Of a stretch of 64,000 bases of DNA, positions 25,502 to 35,709 are shown piece after piece. Both the position numbers and the translations under genes were made by a program. The notes beneath the pieces are model-generated. The model made no database searches. It was given only the letters and a program-made list of their open reading frames with translations, and was not told where the DNA came from. The first letter of the stretch is position 1; each line of letters starts with the position of its first letter. Origin of the DNA: Chloroflexota bacterium (GTDB lineage Bacteria > Chloroflexota > Dehalococcoidia > Bin125); NCBI GenBank assembly GCA_028874365.1, contig JAPPJZ010000082.1:1-64000 (forward strand). The letters are read 5' to 3'.

Positions 25502-25514
25502 GCACTCAACCCTA
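25502..25514 (-). promoter_or_regulatory. Leaderless-type promoter on the minus strand
   Basis: Reading leftward, TAGGGT (25514-25509) is followed by 7 nt and the ATG at 25501. No SD is visible. It overlaps the last codon of the upstream gene. Confidence 0.4.
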
Positions 25515-26945
25515 ACTTGAGCGATTCCCGGGGCCTTCGGCGAGCGACATTGCCAGGCGCTTGAACATCACCATGTGGATCGGCCAGAGGCCGAACCAAT
25601 AGATCAGACCCCAGATTCCTGCAGGATGGAAGTGCGCCTGAAGCGAGGTGATCGAATCGCCGCCGTCAGGCTCAACCGCCAGTTCCAGCACGGCCGATCC
25701 GGGCAGTTTCATCTCGGCGACGAGCGTGAGACTGCGTCCAGGCTCGACGGCAGCAACGCGCCAGAAGTCGAGCGGATCATCAACCCTCAGTTCTGTCGGA
25801 TGGCGGCGTCCGCGTCGCATGCCGACGCCGCCGATGGCGCGATCAATGAGGCCGCGCAGCTTCCAGATCCAGGTTGCGACGTACCAGCCGCGATCAGCGC
25901 CGATCGAGCTGATGTCACGCCAGACTTCCTCCGTGGATCGCGAACTGTCGACTGACACGCGTACTGATTTGTCGTACCAGGAAACGTCGTGGCGCTGCCG
26001 CCGATAGCGGAATCCACCTTCCGTCCAGCGAATCGTGAGCGCGGCGGCCTCTTCCTGCTCCATTGCCTGCTGGACCGCCTCGCGGTAGGACCGCTGCCGA
26101 ATGGGAATCAAGTCTTGCAGTTCGTTCGGCCGGTCCGAGATCAGGTCGTGCTTGAGACCGTCGATCAGCGGCCGGGCGATGCTCGCGGGCACCGCCGTGA
26201 CGAGGTCGAGCCAGTAGGACGACAACCTCGGCGTCAGGACCGGAAGGGAGACGATCCGAACCGTGCGCCCGACAACCTGACCGAACTGACGGAGCAGGTC
26301 GCCGTAGCTCAGGGTCTCGGGCCCGATGGCATCGTAGATCCGCGATTCGCCGTCGTCGTCGAGTCGAAGCAGGCCCACGAGGTAGTCCAGGAGATCGTCG
26401 AGAGCAATCGGCTGACTGCGTGAGTTGACCCAGCGCGGCGCGAGCATCAGGGGCAGGTGATAAACCAGGTCGCGGATAACCTCAAACGCCGCGGAACCAG
26501 GCCCGACGACGATCCCGGCTCGCAACTCGGTCACCGGCACGGTGCCTGAGCGCAACATCTCTCCGGTCTCCATCCGCGAGGCCAGGTGCGGCGACGCGGC
26601 GTCCGAGGGTTGGATACCGCCGAGGTAGATGATCCGCTTGACACCGGCCCCAGCGGCCGCATCGCGGAAATTCGCGGCGGCACGCCGATCGAGGTCGGAG
26701 AAGTTGCCGCCCGACGCCATCGAGTGAACGAGATAGTAGGCCACATCGACGCCTTCGAGCGCCGCGTGCAGGGAATCCGAATCGAGCGCGTCGGCACGAA
26801 CGCACTCGACATCGTTCCAGCCGCGCGCTCGCAAGGCATCAATCCGACGAGCCGCAGCGCGAACGTCATACCCGTCGGAAGCAAGCCGCGGGGCGAGGTG
26901 TCCGCCCACGTAACCACTGGCCCCGAGGATGAGAATCCGCGTCAT
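25512..26945 (-). CDS. SDR-type NAD(P)-binding protein with DUF2867 domain
   Basis: 477-residue two-domain protein. Residues 1-~290 form an atypical short-chain dehydrogenase/NmrA-like Rossmann domain: GASGYVGGHL at 8-17, then YYLVHSM and an IYLGGI strand. The usual YxxxK pair is not obvious. The C-terminal ~180 residues match the DUF2867 style (SYREAVQQAM, DPLDFWRVAAVEPG, LYWFGLWPIH-like ending), a START-like lipid-binding fold in other proteins. Such proteins are widespread but poorly characterised; a role in lipid or isoprenoid metabolism is possible. The promoter is probably leaderless (TACGCT 6 nt before ATG). Confidence 0.85.
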   Translation of the reverse strand: MTRILILGASGYVGGHLAPRLASDGYDVRAAARRIDALRARGWNDVECVRADALDSDSLHAALEGVDVAYYLVHSMASGGNFSDLDRRAAANFRDAAAGAGVKRIIYLGGIQPSDAASPHLASRMETGEMLRSGTVPVTELRAGIVVGPGSAAFEVIRDLVYHLPLMLAPRWVNSRSQPIALDDLLDYLVGLLRLDDDGESRIYDAIGPETLSYGDLLRQFGQVVGRTVRIVSLPVLTPRLSSYWLDLVTAVPASIARPLIDGLKHDLISDRPNELQDLIPIRQRSYREAVQQAMEQEEAAALTIRWTEGGFRYRRQRHDVSWYDKSVRVSVDSSRSTEEVWRDISSIGADRGWYVATWIWKLRGLIDRAIGGVGMRRGRRHPTELRVDDPLDFWRVAAVEPGRSLTLVAEMKLPGSAVLELAVEPDGGDSITSLQAHFHPAGIWGLIYWFGLWPIHMVMFKRLAMSLAEGPGNRSS

Positions 26946-26957
26946 GGATTCAGCGTA
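26946..26957 (-). promoter_or_regulatory. Leaderless-type promoter on the minus strand
   Basis: Reading leftward, TACGCT (26957-26952) is followed by 6 nt and the ATG at 26945. No SD precedes the gene. Confidence 0.45.
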
Positions 26958-26993
26958 TGCCGGCCGTAAGCGGGATCCGTCGACCCTGAGAGC

Positions 26994-27464
26994 TCATTGT
27001 CGCGGAGGCAACGAGCGTTGTAGACGTTCGAGCACCTGCCACTCGCCTCGGTGTTCGCGCAGCCCTTGCTCGATCGCAGATTGCCGCATCGCGGTGATCG
27101 CGTCGTGCTGCCCATTCACCCAGCCGGTGCTGAATCCGACCGCCCAGGGGGCAGCGGTATCCGTGCCGTCTGCGACCAGTTCATGCAGCCGTTCGGAGTA
27201 CGCCAGTTCACGCTCTTGTTCGAGAATCGAGGTCCACAACTGGCGATATCGCTCCTCGAGCGCGACACGGTCACCCGCGAGGTAGGGCAGGCCTTGCCCA
27301 ACCTCGAATGCTCCGGTGAGGATGCCGATCGTCAATGGCAAGGCAACGCCGATCAGTGCTGCCAAGGCTGTGTGCCAACCTACCCAATCCCTGGTGCGCC
27401 GCCAACCGAGCGTAGCCGGGGAAGCCGGCGACCAACCAGTCAGTCGCGCCGGGCGGCGGCTCAT
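26994..27464 (-). CDS. Single-pass membrane protein in aldehyde oxidoreductase operon (second copy)
   Basis: 156-residue protein from ATG 27464, which overlaps the stop of the upstream membrane gene (ATGA). A basic N-terminus is followed by one transmembrane segment, about residues 30-52. A helical domain that should face outward follows (GDRVALEERYRQLWTSILEQ, then VGFSTGWVNGQHDAITAMR). The last block resembles GYEQGYRRSWNASIENA of the preceding gene, so the two may be diverged duplicates. No cofactor motif is seen. It is the fourth gene after aldehyde oxidoreductase and MoaD, which suggests an accessory or anchoring job, but this is inference. Confidence 0.65.
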   Translation of the reverse strand: MSRRPARLTGWSPASPATLGWRRTRDWVGWHTALAALIGVALPLTIGILTGAFEVGQGLPYLAGDRVALEERYRQLWTSILEQERELAYSERLHELVADGTDTAAPWAVGFSTGWVNGQHDAITAMRQSAIEQGLREHRGEWQVLERLQRSLPPRQ

Positions 27465-27865
27465 TTGAGGAGCTCGACCCACTGCGTGCCCTCAGCGCCT
27501 GCATTGCGCTGCAGTATCGCCACTTTGAGGGCGTTCTCAATCGATGCGTTCCACGAACGCCGATATCCCTGTTCGTATCCTTCCGCCTCGGATCCGGCAT
27601 CGACCAGGGTCTCGAAATCTCGCTCGGCTTCAAATGCTCCTAACTGCTTGCCTTGCACGGTCGCGTAGTTTCGGACCGCGACTCGATTCAGCGCATCGGT
27701 CTCTTGGTCGGAGGTAACTGAAATGTCTACGGCATCCGGGTCGGAACCGAGATCCAGGGCAAGGGCCGCGCCCACTCCCACGCCCATCACCACGGCGGGC
27801 ACGACGAATGCGATCGCCGACTGCCGGATCACGTCGATCTGCCAGAGCCGCTTGAGGCGCTTCAA
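27461..27865 (-). CDS. Single-pass membrane protein in aldehyde oxidoreductase operon (first copy)
   Basis: 134 residues from TTG 27865 (ggag seven bases upstream), starting 15 bp after moaD. Basic residues 1-13 and a transmembrane segment at about 16-37 are followed by an outward-facing acidic, helical domain (DISVTSDQETDALNRVAV, GYEQGYRRSWNASIENALK). It could be a signal-anchored protein. I do not recognise a family. Tight spacing with moaD and a 4-bp overlap with the following gene make it part of the aldehyde oxidoreductase operon. Confidence 0.65.
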   Translation of the reverse strand: MKRLKRLWQIDVIRQSAIAFVVPAVVMGVGVGAALALDLGSDPDAVDISVTSDQETDALNRVAVRNYATVQGKQLGAFEAERDFETLVDAGSEAEGYEQGYRRSWNASIENALKVAILQRNAGAEGTQWVELLK

Positions 27866-27880
27866 CTCATCGCTCCGCGG

Positions 27881-28153
27881 TCAGCCGCCGGCGACGGGGG
27901 GAAAGATATCCAGTTCGCTTTCGGGACTCACCCGACTCTGCAGGCCGTCGATGTGGCGGATGTCTCGTCCGTCGACCATGATCGCGACGAAGCGGCGTAC
28001 GGCGCCGTCTTCGTCGAAGAGCTGATCTCGCAGTCCTTCGTGCTCGCAGGAAAGACGCTCAAGGATGCCGCCGATGGTCTCCGGCGGGTCAGAAAGTTCG
28101 ACGCTGCGCCCGCCAACCAGCGGACGCAGCGTCGCGTAGAAGCGGATGATCAT
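27881..28153 (-). CDS. moaD: MoaD/ThiS-family sulfur carrier
   Basis: 90-residue ubiquitin-like protein ending in the required VAGG tail, whose terminal glycine is thiocarboxylated to deliver sulfur to molybdopterin or tungstopterin. It opens with MIIRFYATLR and has ELDIFPPVAGG at the end, as MoaD proteins do. It starts 17 bp after the aldehyde:ferredoxin oxidoreductase gene, the usual partner of such MoaD genes, so it is likely dedicated to that enzyme's cofactor. The open frame extends further upstream, but only the part from this ATG is MoaD-like. Confidence 0.92.
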   Translation of the reverse strand: MIIRFYATLRPLVGGRSVELSDPPETIGGILERLSCEHEGLRDQLFDEDGAVRRFVAIMVDGRDIRHIDGLQSRVSPESELDIFPPVAGG

Positions 28154-28170
28154 CGGCCAACCGGTTGCGG

Positions 28171-30033
<1,863 letters not shown>

Positions 30034-30070
30034 GATCGTTCCCTTCACCAACGCTCTGGTTCGCGCGTCA

Positions 30071-30101
30071 AAGATAGCGGATTACGAGTCGGCGCTATCT
30101 T
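30071..30101. promoter_or_regulatory. Inverted repeat with back-to-back -10 boxes
   Basis: Arms aagatagcg (30071-30079) and cgctatctt (30093-30101) are perfect complements separated by 13 nt. Each arm contains TATCTT, read leftward toward the aldehyde oxidoreductase gene and rightward toward the TauD gene. The site could be two overlapping divergent promoters, an operator, or both. Confidence 0.5.
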
Positions 30102-30136
30102 CGGGGCAGCGCGCAACGCCAACGCTGAGGTAGCAC

Positions 30137-30949
30137 ATGACGACATCCGCGATCACAATCGAACCGCTGACCCCGACCATCGGCGCCACCATCCATGGCG
30201 TCGACCTGACCCAGCCGATTGACGAGGAGACCTTCCAGTTCATCCATGACGCCTGGATGGAACACCTCGTGCTGTTCTTTCGCGACCAGCCGATGTCGCC
30301 CGATCAACACCTGACCTTCGGGCGAATGTTCGGCGACCTGCACATCCACCCCGCCGCGCCTTACGAGCACGGCAACCCCGAGTTGATGCGGATTCACACC
30401 GACAAGGACTCGTTCCGCAACAACGGCGAGCGCTGGCACTCCGACGTCTCGGCCGACGAAGAGCCGCCGATGGCCTCGATCCTGCACATCCACAGCATCC
30501 CAACCCAGGGCGGCGATACCTGCTGGTCCAACATGTATGCCGCCTGGGACGGGCTCTCGCCGCAGTTGCAAACGCTGCTTGAGCCGCTGACCGCGCTGCA
30601 CGCCTCCGACTATTCAGGCCAGTACGGCGAGCACAAGCCGCAGCGCGAATCGCCGCGCGCCGTGCATCCAATTGCCCGCACACACCCCGTCACCGGACGC
30701 AAGGCGCTGTTCGTCAACTCGAGCTTCACCAAGCGCATCATCGAGCTGCCGATCGAGGAGAGCGACGCGATCCTCGCCTTCCTCTATGAACACGTGAAGA
30801 ACGTCAACTTCCAGTGCCGCTTCCAGTGGGAAGCCAACTCAGTCGCCCTCTGGGACAACCGCTGTACCCAGCACATGGCGATCTGGGACTACTACCCCGA
30901 ATCCCGAAGCGGCATCCGAGTCACCGTCAAGGGCGACAGACCGTTCTAG
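30137..30949 (+). CDS. TauD/TfdA-family Fe(II)/2-oxoglutarate dioxygenase
   Basis: Non-heme iron oxygenase of 270 residues that would hydroxylate a substrate while converting 2-oxoglutarate to succinate. The facial triad is visible: H101-x-D103 in RWHSDVS and H246 in CTQHMAIWDY. The 2-oxoglutarate arginine is in the following PESRSGIRVTV block. TauD (taurine), TfdA (2,4-D) and AtsK (alkyl sulfate) relatives share this pattern, so the substrate cannot be chosen. ATG follows gagg. It is divergent from the aldehyde oxidoreductase gene; taurine-type dioxygenases release aldehydes, so the two could act in series. Confidence 0.93.
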   Translation: MTTSAITIEPLTPTIGATIHGVDLTQPIDEETFQFIHDAWMEHLVLFFRDQPMSPDQHLTFGRMFGDLHIHPAAPYEHGNPELMRIHTDKDSFRNNGERWHSDVSADEEPPMASILHIHSIPTQGGDTCWSNMYAAWDGLSPQLQTLLEPLTALHASDYSGQYGEHKPQRESPRAVHPIARTHPVTGRKALFVNSSFTKRIIELPIEESDAILAFLYEHVKNVNFQCRFQWEANSVALWDNRCTQHMAIWDYYPESRSGIRVTVKGDRPF

Positions 30950-30954
30950 TCGGG

Positions 30955-31983
30955 CTAGCCAATCGCCAACGCCGCGAGGTCGCGCGCGGTGTCTCTCGAC
31001 ACGTCCGGGCAGGCCATGGGGAAGACTTCTGTCCCGTGAATCGTGCCCATCACCTGGCGGCACCTGGCCGGCTGGCCAGCGTCGAGCAGCAGCCGGTAGA
31101 AGGCGATCCCCTCGTCGCGCAAGGGATCGCATTCATTCACCGAGATCACGGTCATCGGCAGACCGATGACGTCCTCGCTTGACGCGAACAGCGGCCAGGC
31201 CAGCGGGTCCTCCGACTCGAACGCCTCAATCCCGTAACCCATCGCCCCCTGGTTGTTGTGCAGGTCGAGCAGGATGCCGTTGTTCTCGATCGTCGAGGGC
31301 AGGTCGTCACGCGGCCAGCTACCCGCGATGTACGGGCAGAGCGCGTACAGGCCCTGGACGAGACCAATGTCGCCGTCGCGCAGCAGTTTCATCCCCGTTG
31401 CCAGCGTCAGATTTCCTCCGCCGCTCTCTCCCGCGATGATGATCCTCGATGCGTCGATGCCCAATGAATCCGCGTGTTCCGAGACCCACTTCAGGCCGGC
31501 GACGCAGTCGTTCAGACCGGCCGGGTACGGCTCAACCTCCGGCGCCGACGACGGGGTCACGCAGTTGCGAAAATCGACCATCGCTACCGCCACGCCGTTC
31601 TGCGCGATGATTCGGCCCCAGGCCTTGTAGTTGCCGTCGTAGCACGACATCGACGCCATCCCGCCGCCGTGGATGTAGTACACGCCCGGCAGCGGCTCGT
31701 CGGAGTCGGGCACGATCATCTGGACGTTGATCGTGTTGCCGTCGGGCGAGGAGACGAACGTTTCGGTGGTGATCGTCAGCCCGTCCGAGGGTGCAATCTC
31801 CTCCGTGTCGCTCATCGCCAGGAAGTCCGCCAGACCCGCGCGCATTGCCACCGCCTCTTCCGAGTTGGCCTCCGCCAGGACTTCCTCTCTGCTGGCGAAG
31901 TTGGGCGAGGCCGGAAGATCGAGCTCCCCGAACAGGGCCTTGAGCCGCGGGTCGATGCGTGGGTCTTCTGAGAGCTTGCTCAT
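30955..31983 (-). CDS. Alpha/beta hydrolase, hormone-sensitive lipase family
   Basis: Esterase/lipase of 342 residues. The family oxyanion motif HGGG lies at 105-108 (YYIHGGGMAS) and the nucleophile S187 lies in GESGGGN. The acid is probably the Asp of NECDPLRDEG, and the histidine that of the C-terminal HGTEVFP. ATG 31983 follows ggaagg. An inverted repeat (32008-32014/32023-32029) lies just upstream and includes a TAGCTT box in the right orientation. It is convergent with TauD, five bases apart. It hydrolyses a short acyl ester; the physiological substrate is unknown. Confidence 0.93.
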   Translation of the reverse strand: MSKLSEDPRIDPRLKALFGELDLPASPNFASREEVLAEANSEEAVAMRAGLADFLAMSDTEEIAPSDGLTITTETFVSSPDGNTINVQMIVPDSDEPLPGVYYIHGGGMASMSCYDGNYKAWGRIIAQNGVAVAMVDFRNCVTPSSAPEVEPYPAGLNDCVAGLKWVSEHADSLGIDASRIIIAGESGGGNLTLATGMKLLRDGDIGLVQGLYALCPYIAGSWPRDDLPSTIENNGILLDLHNNQGAMGYGIEAFESEDPLAWPLFASSEDVIGLPMTVISVNECDPLRDEGIAFYRLLLDAGQPARCRQVMGTIHGTEVFPMACPDVSRDTARDLAALAIG

Positions 31984-32085
31984 CGTCGTCGCCTTCCGTT
32001 TGGGCTCGCTGTAGGCACCAAGCTACAGCCCAACGAGTAGCCTGAACGCCGCAACGCCGACGACTGAGGAACGGGAGCGGACCAC

Positions 32086-32409
32086 ATGAGCAACATCGCG
32101 ATCTGGGTCAAGGTCAGGGTCAAGCCGGAGGGGCGCGAGAGGTTCCTCCATGCAATCGAGGTCGACTGCCTCGGCTCGGAGCGCGACGAGCCCGGCTGCC
32201 ACCGATTCAACGTCCTCCAGGACGCTTCCGACGACCTGACCTACTACTTCTACGAGGTCTACGAGAACGAAGCCGCACTCGACGCGCACCGCGCCGCGCC
32301 GCACTACGCGGTCTGGTCGGCAGCGGCGGACACGCTGGAGGGCGACATCGAGATCACCCGAACCTCGACCGTCTTCCCTGCCGACCAAACCTATTGGTCC
32401 GGCGACTGA
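32086..32409 (+). CDS. Antibiotic biosynthesis monooxygenase (ABM) domain protein
   Basis: 107-residue ferredoxin-like alpha-beta barrel half of the ABM type. It has WVKVRVKPEGRERFL at the start, the EPGCHRFNVLQDASD block and YYFYEVYENEAALDAH, which together are the family signature. Members are small quinol oxygenases, heme-degrading proteins or simple electron-carrier-independent oxygenases, often beside catabolic genes. SD ggag precedes the ATG. It may be cotranscribed with the ThuA-like gene 52 bp downstream. Confidence 0.88.
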   Translation: MSNIAIWVKVRVKPEGRERFLHAIEVDCLGSERDEPGCHRFNVLQDASDDLTYYFYEVYENEAALDAHRAAPHYAVWSAAADTLEGDIEITRTSTVFPADQTYWSGD

Positions 32410-32461
32410 CGGAGCTGAAATCGCTAGCTTCGGCAGCAGATATCACGAAACGGGTGCTGCC

Positions 32462-33196
32462 ATGACCAACCTCAAAGTCGCCGTCCTGACCGGTGGACAC
32501 TACTTCCACGTCCGGCCGTTCATCGATTTCTTCAACGGACTCGACGGCATCGACGCCTACGTCCACCACTTCGACCAGTGGCTGTTTGGCGCCGGCAACG
32601 ACTCGTTCATGGAGGACGGCAACCGCATCAGCCGACCCGACATACGCGGCGACCACGGCATCACCGAGCCGCCCTCCGACGACCAGGACATGCGCGACGG
32701 CTACGACGTGACCCTGTTCTACACCATGCTGCGCGACGAACCCAACGCCAAGACAGTGAGCTGCCTCGAGCGCATGTTTGACTCCGGCATGCCCGTGTTC
32801 GTCATGCATCATGCGCTGCTCAATTGGGGCACCGGTGGATTCTGGTCCGAGGCGATCGGCATGCCCGACCGCCGGATCGAGGTCGACGACACATGGGAGA
32901 GCACCTACGAGATACAGGTCAACTCCGAACATCCCGCGGCCACAGGACTGGCCAACTTCTCGATCCAGGACGAGACGTACGCGATCGCCGACTGCGGCGA
33001 CGACTGTGACGTGTTGCTGACGACGGAGAACGTGAACTCGATGCGCACCCTCGCCTGGACACACCAGTTCCGGGACTCAAGAGTGTTCTGCACCCAGCTC
33101 GGCCACGACCCGCGTACCTGGGAGCACCCATCCTTCGCGCGGTTGGTCCGCAACGGCCTGCTCTGGTGCGCCGATCGATCATTGACCGACTCCTAA
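32462..33196 (+). CDS. ThuA-like domain protein
   Basis: 244-residue protein with a flavodoxin/glutamine-amidotransferase-like fold of the trehalose-utilisation ThuA family. It starts with KVAVLTGGHYFHVRPF and contains FVMHHALLNWG and a C-terminal FCTQLGHDPRTWEHPSF, which is the ThuA-like ending with conserved His and Trp. The class I amidotransferase Cys is absent. Function in bacteria is poorly defined; ThuA itself helps catabolise trehalose. It sits between an ABM gene and the Anbu locus without an obvious pathway link. Confidence 0.85.
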   Translation: MTNLKVAVLTGGHYFHVRPFIDFFNGLDGIDAYVHHFDQWLFGAGNDSFMEDGNRISRPDIRGDHGITEPPSDDQDMRDGYDVTLFYTMLRDEPNAKTVSCLERMFDSGMPVFVMHHALLNWGTGGFWSEAIGMPDRRIEVDDTWESTYEIQVNSEHPAATGLANFSIQDETYAIADCGDDCDVLLTTENVNSMRTLAWTHQFRDSRVFCTQLGHDPRTWEHPSFARLVRNGLLWCADRSLTDS

Positions 33197-33270
33197 CGCG
33201 GCGATCGCTTCGGGACAGGCCCAGTCCGGGACGGGCGCTGCGATAGCCTTTGGCCCTATGGGGACGGTCC

Positions 33271-34731
33271 ATGACGCATAACCTCTTGCAGGGCTATCAG
33301 GCCGCCGGCGCGTCGGACGACGAGATGTTCGACGACTCTGGTGCCTTGAGGGACGACTACCGTGAGGTCGGGGAAGTCCTCCAGGGCTGGTCGCTGGAGG
33401 AGCACCAGCAACGCGAAGAGCGCGCTGACCTCGCGTTGCTCAGCGCGGGCATCACCTTCAATGTCTACTCCGAGGAAGAAGGCACGGAGCGCATCTTCCC
33501 GTTCTCCCTGATCCCGAGGGTCATCGGAGCGGAAGAATGGTCAAGCGTGGAGGCTGGGCTGAAGCAGCGCCTGCAAGCGCTGAACCTGTTCCTGCTAGAC
33601 ATCTACGGAGAACAGCGCATCCTCAAAGACGGGATCGTTCCCGAAGAGATCGTCTTGAGTTCGCCGGGCTACAAGCCCGAGATGGCCGGCTTCCAACCGC
33701 CGCTGGGCGTGTACGCCCATATCGCCGGCTGCGACCTGGTTCGCGACAAACAGCGCGGATTCGTCGTGCTGGAGGACAATCTCCGAACGCCGTCGGGCGT
33801 CTCCTACGTGCTCGAAAACCGCATGGTGATGCTCAGGGTCGTTCCTGACCTCTTCCCTCGCTGGGGCGTCCGCGCCGTCGCCGACTATCCCAACCAGCTC
33901 ATGGACATGTTGCTCTCCGTCCGACCGGAGAACAGCGGGGTCCCGCCGCGCGCCGTGCTGCTCACGCCGGGCATCTACAACTCCGCCTACTTCGAGCACT
34001 CATTCCTCAGCAACCAGATGGGAATCCCGCTGGTCGAGGGCTCGGACCTGACTGTCGGAGACGACGACTACGTCTACTTGCGCTCAACCACCGGCCTCGA
34101 GCGCATTGACGTCGTCTACCGCCGGATCGACGACGACTTCCTCGATCCCACGGTCTACCGTGAGGACTCCCTGTTGGGTGTTCCCGGACTGATGCGCGCC
34201 TACCTCAAGGGCAACGTGACCCTGGTCAACGCGCCGGGAGCCGGCGTCGCCGACGACAAGGTCGTCTACCGCTGGGTGCCAGAGATCATTCGCTTCTATC
34301 TCGACGCGGATCCGATTCTGGCCAACGTCGAGACCTACTCGCCGCTGATTCCCAGCGAACTGAACCACATCCGGGCTCAGGCTCGGGAGCTCGTGATCAA
34401 ACCCGCCAACGCGTCGGGCGGCTACGGCGTGCTGATCGGTGAGCAGGCATCCAGCGTCGAACTCGAGGAGACGCTCGCTCAGGTCGAAGACGATCCGCGC
34501 AACTGGATCGCGCAGCCGTTGCTGCAGTTCAGTACGATTCCCACCTTCAAGGATGATGAACTCCACGCCCGCCGCGCGGATCTGCGTCCGTTCGTCCTGT
34601 CCGGCGACGAGACCTGGGTAATCCCCGGGGGACTAACCCGCGTCGCGCTGCGACCAGGCTCGTACATCGTCAACTCTTCGCAGGGCGGCGGTAGCAAGGA
34701 CACCTGGGTGCTGAACGAGGAGCCCGGCTAA
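33271..34731 (+). CDS. Circularly permuted ATP-grasp protein of the Anbu locus
   Basis: 486-residue ATP-grasp ligase-like protein of the circularly permuted type 2 group. Typical blocks are ITFNVYSEEEGTERIFPFS, QRILKDGIVPEEIV, VLEDNLRTPSGVSYVLENR, KPANASGGYGVLIG (phosphate/adenine loop) and FVLSGDETWVIPGGLTRVAL. The following alpha-E gene starts within its stop codon (TAATG), and an Anbu peptidase gene comes next. This trio is a known conserved locus thought to make or process a short peptide tag, still uncharacterised. I prefer ATG 33271 to the in-frame TTG at 33250. Confidence 0.92.
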   Translation: MTHNLLQGYQAAGASDDEMFDDSGALRDDYREVGEVLQGWSLEEHQQREERADLALLSAGITFNVYSEEEGTERIFPFSLIPRVIGAEEWSSVEAGLKQRLQALNLFLLDIYGEQRILKDGIVPEEIVLSSPGYKPEMAGFQPPLGVYAHIAGCDLVRDKQRGFVVLEDNLRTPSGVSYVLENRMVMLRVVPDLFPRWGVRAVADYPNQLMDMLLSVRPENSGVPPRAVLLTPGIYNSAYFEHSFLSNQMGIPLVEGSDLTVGDDDYVYLRSTTGLERIDVVYRRIDDDFLDPTVYREDSLLGVPGLMRAYLKGNVTLVNAPGAGVADDKVVYRWVPEIIRFYLDADPILANVETYSPLIPSELNHIRAQARELVIKPANASGGYGVLIGEQASSVELEETLAQVEDDPRNWIAQPLLQFSTIPTFKDDELHARRADLRPFVLSGDETWVIPGGLTRVALRPGSYIVNSSQGGGSKDTWVLNEEPG

Positions 34732-35708
34732 TGCTCAGTCGCGTCGCTGACAACCTCTACTGGCTGGGCCGCTACCTGGAGCGCACCGAGAACATCGCCC
34801 GCATGGCGCGTGTCGAACACGAGGTGATGCTCGAGAGCGGTCAGGAGATCTGGCACAGCCTGGTCAGCACGACCGCGTCAAACCAGCTCTTCTGGGACAC
34901 CTTGGTCGATTCGCCCGATCTGACCCACTCCGAGTTTCTGATCTACTCGCTGGACAACCCCGCCTCGCTGCGCTCGACGCTCGTCCGCGCGCGAGAGCTG
35001 GCGCGGGGATTGCGCGAACACATTTCGCGTGAAGTCTGGGAGGAGATCAACGCGCTCTATCTGTTCCTCGCGCTGCGCAAGCAGTACATCGCCAGGGATA
35101 TTCACGAGTTCTGCACCGAGACCCAGCGACGGACCCAGACGATCCTCGGGCTGTACGACAACACCGTGCTCAGGGACGAAGGCCGGGAATGGTTCCGCTG
35201 CGGAATGTATCTCGAGCGGGCCGACATGACCAGCCGGATCATCGACGCTAAGTACCACATCCTGCTGCCGGGTGAAGACTCTGTCGGTGGAGCCTTTGAC
35301 CGCTTCCAATGGACCGCCGTGCTGCGTTCAGCTTCCGCACGGGAGGCCTACCGTCGAATGGGCAACAGCGAAGTCGACGGCATCCAGGTCGCGTCGCTGC
35401 TGATCTTCTCGCAGGAGTTCCCGCGCAGCCTCTCCTTCTGCGTACAGGCGCTCCAGCGGCACTTCCAACAGGCCACGGCGGAGACACCGAAACGCCGCCA
35501 GGCTGCCGCTGAGCGGGGTATCACCCTGCTCCAACTGGACCTCGGCGTGAAGGATATGGAGCAGCTCATCGATGAGGGCCTCCACGAGTTCCTGGACTTT
35601 TTCCAGAAACGACTGATCGATATCGACCAGGCGATCACGGACGATGTCTTCCGCGCAGAGCCCACTGGAGGGCAGGCGCAGCGACAAACAACGGTAGAAC
35701 GGGGCTGA
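34731..35708 (+). CDS. Alpha-E domain protein of the Anbu locus
   Basis: All-helical protein of 325 residues from the alpha-E (DUF403) family. It opens with the diagnostic MLSRVADNLYWLGRYLERTE and has NPASLRSTLVRARELARGLRE and ERADMTSRIIDAKY further on. Members almost always occur beside a circularly permuted ATP-grasp, often also a transglutaminase-like protein. Here it overlaps the ATP-grasp stop codon by one base and lies 1 bp before the Anbu gene, so all three are coupled. The biochemical role is unknown. Confidence 0.94.
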   Translation: MLSRVADNLYWLGRYLERTENIARMARVEHEVMLESGQEIWHSLVSTTASNQLFWDTLVDSPDLTHSEFLIYSLDNPASLRSTLVRARELARGLREHISREVWEEINALYLFLALRKQYIARDIHEFCTETQRRTQTILGLYDNTVLRDEGREWFRCGMYLERADMTSRIIDAKYHILLPGEDSVGGAFDRFQWTAVLRSASAREAYRRMGNSEVDGIQVASLLIFSQEFPRSLSFCVQALQRHFQQATAETPKRRQAAAERGITLLQLDLGVKDMEQLIDEGLHEFLDFFQKRLIDIDQAITDDVFRAEPTGGQAQRQTTVERG

Positions 35709-35709
35709 G

